From an actinobacterium acAMD-2 (GTDB taxonomy: Bacteria; Actinomycetota; Actinomycetes; UBA12327): a stretch of 28,851 nucleotides of DNA. Below are positions 16,579-22,944 of this stretch, piece by piece; within the stretch, counting starts at the first letter, position 1, and each line of letters starts with the position of its first letter. The notes beneath the pieces were generated by a model that had not been told where the DNA came from, made no database searches, and saw only the letters and a list, made by a program, of their open reading frames with translations. Position numbers and translations under genes: made by a program. Location: positions 1 through 28,851 of the forward strand of contig JNSE01000035.1 of assembly GCA_000754455.1 (NCBI GenBank). Direction: 5' to 3'.

Positions 16579-16995
16579 CTAGTGGTCCGAGCCGGGTTGA
16601 ACTAGCTCGACGAGCACTCCACCCGCATCCTTGGGATGCAAAAAGTTGATGCGCGAACCTGCCGTGCCAATTTTGGCTTCGTCGTACAGCAAGCGAACAC
16701 CCTTGGCCCGAAGCTCAGCAGACGTCGCATCAATGTCGTCCACGGTGTAGGCCATTTGTTGAATCCCTGGGCCACTGCGGTCCAAGAACTTACCAATGGG
16801 GGAGTCTGGGCGAAGGGGGGCAAGCAGCTGAACCATGGCGCCACCCTCGGGCCCGGCCAACATTGCTTCCCGCACACCTTGTTCAGTGTTCTCCTCGGTG
16901 TGGGCGCAGATGAGCCCCAAGGTGTTGGTGTAGAAATCGATGGCCTCGTCCAAGTCAGGGACGGCAATACCGACGTGATCAATGCGAAGGATCAT
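16579..16995 (-). CDS. mce: Methylmalonyl-CoA epimerase
   Basis: This 138-residue VOC-superfamily enzyme interconverts (S)- and (R)-methylmalonyl-CoA between propionyl-CoA carboxylase and B12-dependent mutase. Two beta-alpha-beta-beta-beta units are visible. The first begins R-I-D-H-V-G-I-A-V-P-D-L with metal ligand H7. The second carries G-P-G-I-Q-Q-M-A-Y and ends G-G-V-L-V-E-L-V-Q with ligand E130. The middle motif is Q-Q where the Propionibacterium enzyme has H-H, so Q80 probably takes the place of one histidine ligand. The order mce–thiolase–thioredoxin/TPR is as in M. tuberculosis Rv1322A–Rv1324. The ATG has no Shine-Dalgarno, and CACCAT lies at -12 to -7. Confidence 0.93.
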   Translation of the reverse strand: MILRIDHVGIAVPDLDEAIDFYTNTLGLICAHTEENTEQGVREAMLAGPEGGAMVQLLAPLRPDSPIGKFLDRSGPGIQQMAYTVDDIDATSAELRAKGVRLLYDEAKIGTAGSRINFLHPKDAGGVLVELVQPGSDH

Positions 16996-17000
16996 GTAGG

Positions 17001-17007
17001 TATGGTG
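17001..17007. promoter_or_regulatory. Overlapping divergent -10 candidates between mce and the thiolase gene
   Basis: On the plus strand TATGGT (17001–17006) resembles a -10 for the thiolase gene, giving a leader of roughly 33 nt with a strong ribosome site. On the minus strand the same bases read CACCAT (17002–17007) at -12 to -7 from the mce start, giving a leaderless transcript. The whole spacer between the two start codons is only 50 bp. No -35 is clear on either strand. Confidence 0.35.
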
Positions 17008-17045
17008 TCAGGCTCAGAGTGCAACCGTTACCAGGAGGTCCCTCA

Positions 17046-18233
17046 ATGTCTGCATCTGTCATCGTGGCTGGAGCTCGTACGCCTATGGGGCGCCTCCTCG
17101 GATCCCTCAAGGGCATGAGCGCAGCAGATCTGGGTGGCGTGGCTATCCGTGGCGCATTGGACAAGGCCGGCGTGAGTCCGGAGCAGGTCGACTACGTGAT
17201 CATGGGGCACGTTCTCCAGGCCGGTGCGGGACAAAACCCAGCGCGGCAGGCGGGCATCGCTGCTGGTCTACCCATGAGCGTTCCCTCGTTCACCTTGAAC
17301 AAGGTGTGCCTCAGCGGCATTGACGCCATTGCCCTCGCTGACCAACTCATTCGTGCGGGTGAATTTGACATCGTCGTTGCTGGTGGCATGGAGTCGATGA
17401 CCAATGCTCCGCACTACCTGCGCGGATCCCGTGAAGGCGTGAAGTACGGGGACTGGAAGATGCAGGACACCATGGCTGATGACGGCTTGTTTTGCGCGTT
17501 TGATCAGTTGGGGATGGGTGTTTCCACAGAAAACTACAACGCGCGCTATGACCTCACCCGTGAAGAGCAGGATGAATTCTCGGCACAGTCTCACCAACGA
17601 GCTGCAGCAGCTATCGCGGCTGGCCTTTTCGATGCTGAAATCGTTCCCGTAAACCTGCCGCAACGCAAGGGTGACCCCATCGCATTCACCACCGATGAAG
17701 GTGTTCGTGCCGACACGACTGCTGAATCCCTGGGCAAGCTGCGTCCTGCCTTTGCTAAGGAAGGCACGATCACGGCCGGTAGTGCGTCGCAGATCAGCGA
17801 TGGTGGCTGCGCGGTAGTGGTGATGAGTAAGGACAAGGCGGAAGAACTGGGACTAAGTTGGATCGCAGAGATCGGTGCGCATGGTGTCGTGGCAGGGCCT
17901 GATCCTTCGTTGCACGAGCAACCTGCGCGCGCTATTGAAAAGGCGCTTGCGCGTGAGGGTATGACTGCCGCGGACTTAGACCTGGTAGAGATTAATGAAG
18001 CGTTTGCCGCGGTTGGTGTGGTCTCGGCCAAGGAATTGGGAATCAGCCAGGACAAGGTCAACGTCAATGGTGGAGCCATCGCTCTGGGTCACCCGATAGG
18101 AATGTCTGGCGCCCGCATTGTGCTCACTCTTGCGCTCGAACTTGGTCGCCGCGGTGGCGGAGTCGGTGCTGCTGCGTTATGCGGTGGCGGCGGTCAGGGT
18201 GATGCCTTGATCATCAAAGTTCCGTCTGCCTAA
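17046..18233 (+). CDS. Acetyl-CoA C-acetyltransferase (thiolase)
   Basis: Thiolase condenses two acetyl-CoA to acetoacetyl-CoA or cleaves 3-ketoacyl-CoA in beta-oxidation. From the ATG at 17046 it is 395 residues, the normal length. The catalytic triad is complete: nucleophile C88 in N-K-V-C-L-S-G, H349 in A-L-G-H-P-I-G-M-S-G-A-R, and C379 in A-L-C-G-G-G-G-Q-G. The N-terminus S-V-I-V-A-G-A-R-T-P-M-G-R is typical. AGGAGGT at 17033–17039 fixes the start; the upstream in-frame codon at 17019 has no such support. The gene is divergent from mce and followed after 24 bp by the thioredoxin/TPR gene, as in mycobacteria (fadA4–Rv1324). Confidence 0.95.
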   Translation: MSASVIVAGARTPMGRLLGSLKGMSAADLGGVAIRGALDKAGVSPEQVDYVIMGHVLQAGAGQNPARQAGIAAGLPMSVPSFTLNKVCLSGIDAIALADQLIRAGEFDIVVAGGMESMTNAPHYLRGSREGVKYGDWKMQDTMADDGLFCAFDQLGMGVSTENYNARYDLTREEQDEFSAQSHQRAAAAIAAGLFDAEIVPVNLPQRKGDPIAFTTDEGVRADTTAESLGKLRPAFAKEGTITAGSASQISDGGCAVVVMSKDKAEELGLSWIAEIGAHGVVAGPDPSLHEQPARAIEKALAREGMTAADLDLVEINEAFAAVGVVSAKELGISQDKVNVNGGAIALGHPIGMSGARIVLTLALELGRRGGGVGAAALCGGGGQGDALIIKVPSA

Positions 18234-18257
18234 TTTCTTCAATATCGGGAGCTGTGC

Positions 18258-19214
18258 GTGAGTAATCAACCGGGCGGTTTTGATACCCGTGGCGTGGTCG
18301 ACCTTGGAGCGCTCGCGGCAGCCCGTGAAGCGCAAGCCAAGGCGCAACAACACGTAGAACAAGATCGCGAAGCCGGTGTACAGGTTCCACTTGTTTTTGC
18401 TGCCACCGAGGAAACGTTTGCGGTTGACGTTGCCGAACGCTCGCATGTGGTGCCCGTGGTTATTGATTTCTGGGCCCCCTGGTGTGAGCCCTGCAAGCAA
18501 CTCAGCCCCATCTTGGAAAAGTTGGTCGCCGAGGCCGATGGCCGGTGGCTCTTGGCCAAGGTTGATGTCGACCAGCAGCCGCGCATTGGGCAAGCCTTCG
18601 GCGTGCAGGGAATCCCCGCGTTGTTCGCCATCGTGGCCGGACAGCCGCTTCCTCTCTTCCAGGGCGCGTTGCCAGAGGAGCAGATCCGGCAAGTGCTTGA
18701 ACAACTGATGACTGTCGCTGCCGAGGCGGGTGTGAACGGCCAGATCACGGGAGGTGTGATCCCTGAAGCCACCGAAGAGGTGGAACAGGACGTCGTCATT
18801 ACTGATCCAGAACTCGATGACGCGGCTGATGCAATTGATCGTGGTGACTTAGCCGCTGCGGTGACGGCGTATGAAGCGCTCTTGCAGCGCGAGCCTTTTC
18901 ATTTAGATGGAAAAGCGGGCTTGGCCACGGTCAAACTCATGCAACGCACGCAGGGCATTGAATTGGTGGCTGCGCTCAACGCCGCTGTCCACAGTCCTCA
19001 GGACATTGATGCTCACTTAGTAGCTGCGGATGTCTTGGTTCTTCATGCACGCGCTAACGAAGCCTTTGAACTTCTGGTTGACCTCGTGCGCCGCACTGAT
19101 GATGCAGAGCGCGCGACGGTTCGCACTCACCTTGTCGAACTCTTTGATCTGTTGGGTAATGATCACCCCGCGGTTCCCGCTGGGCGCCTGGCGCTGTCCA
19201 ACGCCCTGTTTTAG
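18258..19214 (+). CDS. Thioredoxin-TPR protein, CnoX/YbbN-like
   Basis: This 318-residue cytoplasmic protein has a thioredoxin domain at about 45–155 with F-W-A-P-W-C-E-P-C-K (C76 and C79), the cis-proline region Q-G-I-P-A-L-F, and a C-terminal helical region (~185–318) made of TPR-like repeats. That is the CnoX/YbbN layout, a chaperone-linked holdase that protects proteins from oxidation and hands them to DnaK or GroEL. The full CxxC pair suggests redox activity, unlike the E. coli protein, which lacks the canonical pair. The ~40-residue N-terminus is charged and probably disordered. The GTG start has GGGAG six bases upstream. It likely forms an operon with the thiolase gene. Confidence 0.9.
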   Translation: MSNQPGGFDTRGVVDLGALAAAREAQAKAQQHVEQDREAGVQVPLVFAATEETFAVDVAERSHVVPVVIDFWAPWCEPCKQLSPILEKLVAEADGRWLLAKVDVDQQPRIGQAFGVQGIPALFAIVAGQPLPLFQGALPEEQIRQVLEQLMTVAAEAGVNGQITGGVIPEATEEVEQDVVITDPELDDAADAIDRGDLAAAVTAYEALLQREPFHLDGKAGLATVKLMQRTQGIELVAALNAAVHSPQDIDAHLVAADVLVLHARANEAFELLVDLVRRTDDAERATVRTHLVELFDLLGNDHPAVPAGRLALSNALF

Positions 19215-19366
19215 CCCCTAGATCCGCCTCAGGACTGGGTTCTAGCCCCATTGCTAGTCCAAATGGGTGAGTTGGAAACTAAATGTAGTCATGGTTAAAG
19301 CGGCCTATTTTGGATGCCGATCTTTCTTGCGTAGTGGTCCACAAGGGACCCGCGCAGGAGGTCATC
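19215..19366. other. 152-bp intergenic region before the secreted protease gene
   Basis: Near the left end are nested dyads: GGACT (19232) pairing with AGTCC (19256), and CCCATT (19247–19252) pairing with AATGGG (19262–19267). These could slow transcription but have no T-run. To the right, TTGGAA (19272–19277) and TTAAAG (19295–19300) are separated by 17 bp and form a weak promoter candidate for the protease gene. TATTTT near 19306 is another possible -10. Confidence 0.35.
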
Positions 19367-20158
19367 ATGTTGAAGCCCACCAAGGCAACGAGTGCTCTGC
19401 TTGTGGCTGTGGCAGCGGCAGTTGGCTTCGCAGCCGGACCGGCGACCTCGTCAGCCTCCGCTACGTCCAGCCAATACTCGCTGGCCACTCAAACTCTTCC
19501 CGACGGCAAGAAAGTGATTGCTCGTTGGAACCCATGCCAAACCATCACCTACCGCGTGAATGCAGGACTTGCCGGAAACACGACAGCTCGCCGTCTCGCC
19601 GCCATCAATGACGTCAAGCGCGCCTTTGGTCGCGCATCGGCTGTTTCGGGCATGAAGTTCCGTTATGCCGGTACCACAACTCAGATTCCCACGAACACTT
19701 CATCAAGCACCTGGTACGGCCGCCAAACCTCCGCTGAAATCGTGGTGGCCTGGGCTAGCCAAACCACCAGGGGCAAGAAGTCCAACCTCTTGGGCCGCAG
19801 CTCATCGGGTGGTTACGTGGCCGGCACTGGTGGCTACGCCTTCAAGTACTGGAAGGCCGGATCTGCTCCTTGGACCGGTGTGAGTGGTCGAGGCTTCGTA
19901 GTGCTCAACGCCGCACAGAACTCCAAGTTTCGCCCAGGCTTTGGTGCGGGCTCAACGCGTGGCGAACTGTTGATGCACGAAATCGGTCACGCTGTGGGCT
20001 TGAACCACGTGAGCTCGACCAGCCAGGTGATGTACCCAAAGATCCTGTCTCGTAGCGTCGCTGCCTACTCCACGGGTGACCGCTTGGGCCTCCAGCGCCT
20101 GGGTGCAGCCAACTCCTGCATCGCCACCCCCGGCTTCGTGTGGAACGACCTTTCCTAA
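19367..20158 (+). CDS. Secreted matrixin-like zinc metalloprotease
   Basis: The 263-residue product begins with a basic M-L-K-P-T-K and a hydrophobic Ala/Val core ending A-S-A, a clear Sec signal peptide with likely cleavage after residue 32. The mature enzyme carries H204-E-I-G-H-A-V-G-L-N-H214, the metzincin zinc site H-E-x-x-H-x-x-G-x-x-H, and a Met-turn Q-V-M-Y-P with M222, as in matrixins (family M10). Only two cysteines are seen in the mature part, C57 (W-N-P-C) and C251, which may form a disulfide; no cysteine-switch prodomain is evident. AGGAGGT at 19356–19362 fixes the ATG. The substrate is unknown. It stands alone between metabolic operons, followed by a strong hairpin. Confidence 0.9.
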   Translation: MLKPTKATSALLVAVAAAVGFAAGPATSSASATSSQYSLATQTLPDGKKVIARWNPCQTITYRVNAGLAGNTTARRLAAINDVKRAFGRASAVSGMKFRYAGTTTQIPTNTSSSTWYGRQTSAEIVVAWASQTTRGKKSNLLGRSSSGGYVAGTGGYAFKYWKAGSAPWTGVSGRGFVVLNAAQNSKFRPGFGAGSTRGELLMHEIGHAVGLNHVSSTSQVMYPKILSRSVAAYSTGDRLGLQRLGAANSCIATPGFVWNDLS

Positions 20159-20180
20159 GCCTCGTTAGTCTGTAGTCCGT

Positions 20181-20201
20181 AGCGCCGGTATCCCCGGCGC
20201 T
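20181..20201 (+). terminator. Strong GC hairpin after the protease gene
   Basis: AGCGCCGG and CCGGCGCT pair perfectly over 8 bp with a 5-base loop. It lies 22 bp past the protease stop and 13 bp before the ribosome site of the enoyl-CoA hydratase gene. No T-run follows, as is common for actinobacterial terminators. It could instead be a leader structure of the downstream gene. Confidence 0.55.
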
Positions 20202-20223
20202 CTCGGTCTGCGTCGGAGGGTTC

Positions 20224-21009
20224 ATGAGCGAGTTCATCAAGGTCACAATCAATGCTGAAAGTGGCGTAGCCACGGTGGTCTTGGATCGCCCCAAACTCAA
20301 TCCGCTCAACCGCCAAATGCAAAACGAATTGCGCGAAGCTTTCCTGGCGCTGGGAAGCGATGAGTCAGTGCGCGTGATCGTCATGCACGGTAATGAGCGA
20401 GCCTTTGCTGCCGGCGCTGATGTAAAAGAAATGATTGACTGGTCGCTGGAGGATGTTCAACGCGAAGGCGCCGAACTCCAAGCCTGCTTTAGCGCCATCG
20501 CGTCAACGCCACGTCCGGTTATTGCAGCGGTTAATGGTTATGCCTTGGGTGGCGGTTGTGAACTGGCTTTATGTGCTGACCTACGCATCGCCGGTGAGAG
20601 CGCGCAGTTTGGTCAACCGGAAATTTTGTTGGGCATCATCCCTGGAGCCGGTGGCACCCAGCGCCTTGCTCGTTTGATTGGTGCTTCCCGAGCTAAAGAT
20701 CTGATCTTCACTGGACGCGCGGTGAAAGCTGATGAGGCATTGGCGATGGGCTTGGTCAACCAGGTCGTGGCCGACGATGCAGTCGTCAGCGCGGCGCTGG
20801 CTTTGGCGGTCGAACTGGCCACGCGTCCAGCGTTGGCTGTGCAGGCTGCTAAGCGGGCCATTGATGCCGGCTTGGACACCGATATTGATGGGGGAATTGC
20901 CATCGAAGAGCGCGCCTTCGCCGGATTGTTCGGTACGGAAGACCGAGTGATCGGGATGCGAACTTTCGTAGAGTCAGGCCCAGGCAAGGCACGGTTCCTG
21001 CACCGGTAG
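20224..21009 (+). CDS. Enoyl-CoA hydratase/isomerase family protein
   Basis: The 261-residue crotonase-fold protein would hydrate 2-enoyl-CoA to 3-hydroxyacyl-CoA, the step before the 3-hydroxyacyl-CoA dehydrogenase in beta-oxidation. Signatures are A-F-A-A-G-A-D-V-K-E-M (CoA-binding and first oxyanion Gly), G-Y-A-L-G-G-G-C-E-L-A-L with catalytic E113, and Q-P-E-I-L-L-G-I-I-P-G-A-G-G-T-Q-R-L with catalytic E133. Both glutamates being present favours a true hydratase. GGAGGG at 20215–20220 sets the ATG at 20224. The gene lies just upstream of etfBA but is separated by a 126-bp leader with repeats, so it is probably a separate unit. Confidence 0.93.
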   Translation: MSEFIKVTINAESGVATVVLDRPKLNPLNRQMQNELREAFLALGSDESVRVIVMHGNERAFAAGADVKEMIDWSLEDVQREGAELQACFSAIASTPRPVIAAVNGYALGGGCELALCADLRIAGESAQFGQPEILLGIIPGAGGTQRLARLIGASRAKDLIFTGRAVKADEALAMGLVNQVVADDAVVSAALALAVELATRPALAVQAAKRAIDAGLDTDIDGGIAIEERAFAGLFGTEDRVIGMRTFVESGPGKARFLHR

Positions 21010-21013
21010 GCCC

Positions 21014-21026
21014 CAGGGGCGCCCTG
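21014..21026 (+). terminator. Weak GC hairpin after the enoyl-CoA hydratase gene
   Basis: CAGGG-GCG-CCCTG forms a 5-bp stem directly after the stop codon, with no T-run. It may mark the end of the hydratase transcript before the etfB promoter. Confidence 0.28.
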
Positions 21027-21039
21027 CGTTACTCACGGG

Positions 21040-21045
21040 TAATAT
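21040..21045 (+). promoter_or_regulatory. Putative -10 box (TAATAT) for etfBA
   Basis: TAATAT stands out in GC-rich surroundings 91 bp before the etfB start. No matching -35 is seen 16–18 bp upstream. A start near 21052 would give a leader of about 84 nt that contains the three 19-bp repeats. Confidence 0.4.
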
Positions 21046-21064
21046 AGGAGCAGATAGCACGGCC

Positions 21065-21121
21065 ATCCAGTTCCACCCCGAAAATCCAGTTCCACCCCGA
21101 AAATCCAGTTCCGTCACGAAA
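21065..21121 (+). repeat. Three tandem 19-bp repeats in the etfB leader
   Basis: The unit ATCCAGTTCCACCCCGAAA occurs at 21065–21083 and 21084–21102 identically. A third copy at 21103–21121 changes the inner CACCC to GTCAC. The units are directly adjacent with no spacers, so this is not a CRISPR array. The last copy ends three bases before the GAGGT ribosome site at 21124–21128. It may be a cluster of regulator sites, a leader element, or a slippage expansion. Confidence 0.9.
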
Positions 21122-21135
21122 ATGAGGTTGGCGTT

Positions 21136-21927
21136 ATGCCGCTGAACATCGTCGTTTGTGTCAAGCAGGTTCCCGATAGCTGGGCAGAGAAGAAGCTCAA
21201 CGAAGCGGACAAGACCCTCGACCGTGCATCGGCCGATCCGGTCATGAATGAACTCGACGAGTACGCCATCGAAGAAGCGCTGCGCTTGCAGGAAGCTCAC
21301 GGTGGGCAAGTGACGATTTTGTGCATGGGTCCTGAAAAGGCCGGCGAGACGATTCGTAAGGCGCTATCGATGGGCGCCGATGACGCAATCCACGTTGTTG
21401 ACGATGCTCTGCATGGTTCTGATGCTGTTGCGACTTCAGCAGCGCTTGCCGCAGCCCTAGGCACTGTTGAATGTGATCTGGTCATTTTGGGTTCGGAATC
21501 AACCGATGCTCGTATGTCCGTGATCCCAGCGATGCTCGCTGAGCGCTTGCAACTTCCACAGATGACCTTTGCCAAGAAGGTTGATGCTGATCCAGAAGCG
21601 CGCACGTTGACCATTCAGCGTCAAACCGATGATGGCTATGACGTGGTGCAGTCCGCCTTGCCAGCCGTTGTCAGCGTGGTGGAAAAGATCAACGAACCGC
21701 GCTATCCCTCGTTCAAGGGCATCATGGCCGCGAAGAAGAAGCCCGTGGCGATCTTGACCTTGACCGAGCTTGCGCTTGAGCCTGCGACCGTTGGGTTGGC
21801 CGGGGCCTGGTCGGGCGTTAACGCCTTTGAGCAGCGACCTCCGCGTCAAGCCGGAACCGTCGTCACCGATGAAGGCGATGGCGGGACCAAGATCGCTGAC
21901 TACCTCGTCACCCAAAAATTCCTTTAA
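21136..21927 (+). CDS. etfB: Electron transfer flavoprotein subunit beta
   Basis: EtfB pairs with EtfA to carry electrons from acyl-CoA dehydrogenases to ETF-quinone oxidoreductase. The 263-residue protein starts N-I-V-V-C-V-K-Q-V-P-D-S. It has N-E-L-D-E-Y-A-I-E-E-A-L-R, M-G-P-E-K-A-G-E-T-I-R-K-A-L-S-M-G-A-D and the conserved L-P-A-V-V-S-V-V-E-K-I-N-E-P-R-Y-P-S-F-K-G-I-M segment typical of the family. The ATG at 21136 has GAGGT at 21124–21128. It lies 19 bp before etfA, in the usual beta-then-alpha order, and is expressed from a leader with three 19-bp repeats. Confidence 0.96.
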   Translation: MPLNIVVCVKQVPDSWAEKKLNEADKTLDRASADPVMNELDEYAIEEALRLQEAHGGQVTILCMGPEKAGETIRKALSMGADDAIHVVDDALHGSDAVATSAALAAALGTVECDLVILGSESTDARMSVIPAMLAERLQLPQMTFAKKVDADPEARTLTIQRQTDDGYDVVQSALPAVVSVVEKINEPRYPSFKGIMAAKKKPVAILTLTELALEPATVGLAGAWSGVNAFEQRPPRQAGTVVTDEGDGGTKIADYLVTQKFL

Positions 21928-21946
21928 CCCTGACCTAGGAGAAATT

Positions 21947-22903
21947 GTGTCTGCAGAGATTTTGGTTCTGGTTGAACACACCAATGGTGTGGTCAAGAAG
22001 GTGTCCTTTGAGTTGCTCACACTGGCCGCGAAGCATGGCTCTCCCAGTGCGGTCATCGTCGGCGCAGGCGCTGACCAAGCCGTGGCCGATGTGGTGCGTT
22101 ACGGCGCCGCAAAGGTGTACGTCGGAAACGATGCTGCGCTCACGACGTCAGTGGTTGGCCCCAAGGTCGCTATCTTGAATCAACTAGTGGACAGCGCTTC
22201 ACCAGCGGCCGTGCTGATTCCTTCCACGGCTGAGGGCAAGGAAATCGCTGGTCGGTTAGCGGTGCGTTCTGGCAGTGGTGTCATCACCGATGCTGTGGAT
22301 ATTGAAGACGGAATCGTGGCTGTTCAATCGGTCTTTGGTGGCAGCACGATCGTTCGCTCCTCGGTCACGACCGGTACCCCCATCATCACTGTGCGCCCAA
22401 ACTCAACGACTCCTGTTGAGGCCGCCGGCGCCGGGGAGCAGGTCGCTGTCACTGCTGAATTAGCGCCATCCGATACCGCAGCGGTCATCACTGATCACGT
22501 GGTCGAAGCCAAGGGTGGACGTCCGGAACTGTCAGAAGCTGCCACGGTAGTTTCAGGTGGCCGTGGAGTGGGCAGTCCAGAGGGCTTCGATGTCATCGAA
22601 AAACTGGCCGACAGTCTCGACGCTGCCGTTGGCGCATCGCGGGCTGCAACGGACTCAGGTTTTTACCCTCACCAGTACCAGGTCGGTCAAACCGGTAAGA
22701 CGGTGTCGCCGCAGTTGTACATCGCCCTGGGTATTTCTGGTGCGATTCAGCACCGTGCCGGAATGCAGACATCCAAGACGATCGTGGCCGTCAATAAGGA
22801 TCCCGAAGCCCCGATCTTTGAGTTGGCAGATTTCGGCGTCGTAGGCGACCTGTTCGCTGTTGGACCGCAGTTGACCCAGGAAATCGCCACCCGCAAGGGC
22901 TGA
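21947..22903 (+). CDS. etfA: Electron transfer flavoprotein subunit alpha
   Basis: EtfA binds the redox FAD of the ETF heterodimer. From the GTG at 21947 the product is 318 residues. The N-terminal domain (~1–190) is the ETF alpha/beta fold. The C-terminal FAD domain shows G-G-R-G-V-G-S-P-E-G-F, then S-R-A-A-T-D-S-G-F, Q-V-G-Q-T-G-K-T-V-S-P and A-L-G-I-S-G-A-I-Q-H. It ends with N-K-D-P-E-A-P-I-F and a G-D-L-F segment. AGGAG at 21937–21941 sets the start. An open frame extends back to 21770 but overlaps etfB and is not protein-like. Confidence 0.96.
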   Translation: MSAEILVLVEHTNGVVKKVSFELLTLAAKHGSPSAVIVGAGADQAVADVVRYGAAKVYVGNDAALTTSVVGPKVAILNQLVDSASPAAVLIPSTAEGKEIAGRLAVRSGSGVITDAVDIEDGIVAVQSVFGGSTIVRSSVTTGTPIITVRPNSTTPVEAAGAGEQVAVTAELAPSDTAAVITDHVVEAKGGRPELSEAATVVSGGRGVGSPEGFDVIEKLADSLDAAVGASRAATDSGFYPHQYQVGQTGKTVSPQLYIALGISGAIQHRAGMQTSKTIVAVNKDPEAPIFELADFGVVGDLFAVGPQLTQEIATRKG

Positions 22904-22906
22904 CCT

Positions 22907-22925
22907 CAGGCGGGAATCTGGCCTG
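22907..22925 (+). terminator. Short dyad after etfA
   Basis: CAGGC and GCCTG (5 bp) flank a 9-base loop, starting just after the etfA stop and ending 5 bp before the TACACT box of the next gene. It has no T-run; a weak terminator is possible. Confidence 0.22.
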
Positions 22926-22930
22926 CCATC

Positions 22931-22936
22931 TACACT
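22931..22936 (+). promoter_or_regulatory. Putative -10 box (TACACT) for a leaderless cysteine desulfurase transcript
   Basis: TACACT (TANNNT, 4 of 6 to TATAAT) ends 8 bases before the ATG at 22945, which has no Shine-Dalgarno. Transcription would start at or next to the start codon. No clear -35 is seen. Confidence 0.45.
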
Positions 22937-22944
22937 TGTGCACA

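Noticed and set aside
21065..21121. Possible CRISPR array
   Set aside because: The 19-bp units are directly adjacent with no spacers, only three copies exist, and no cas genes are in the window.
21770..21946. Upstream extension of etfA
   Set aside because: It overlaps the certain etfB coding region; the GTG at 21947 has a good AGGAG and yields the family N-terminus.
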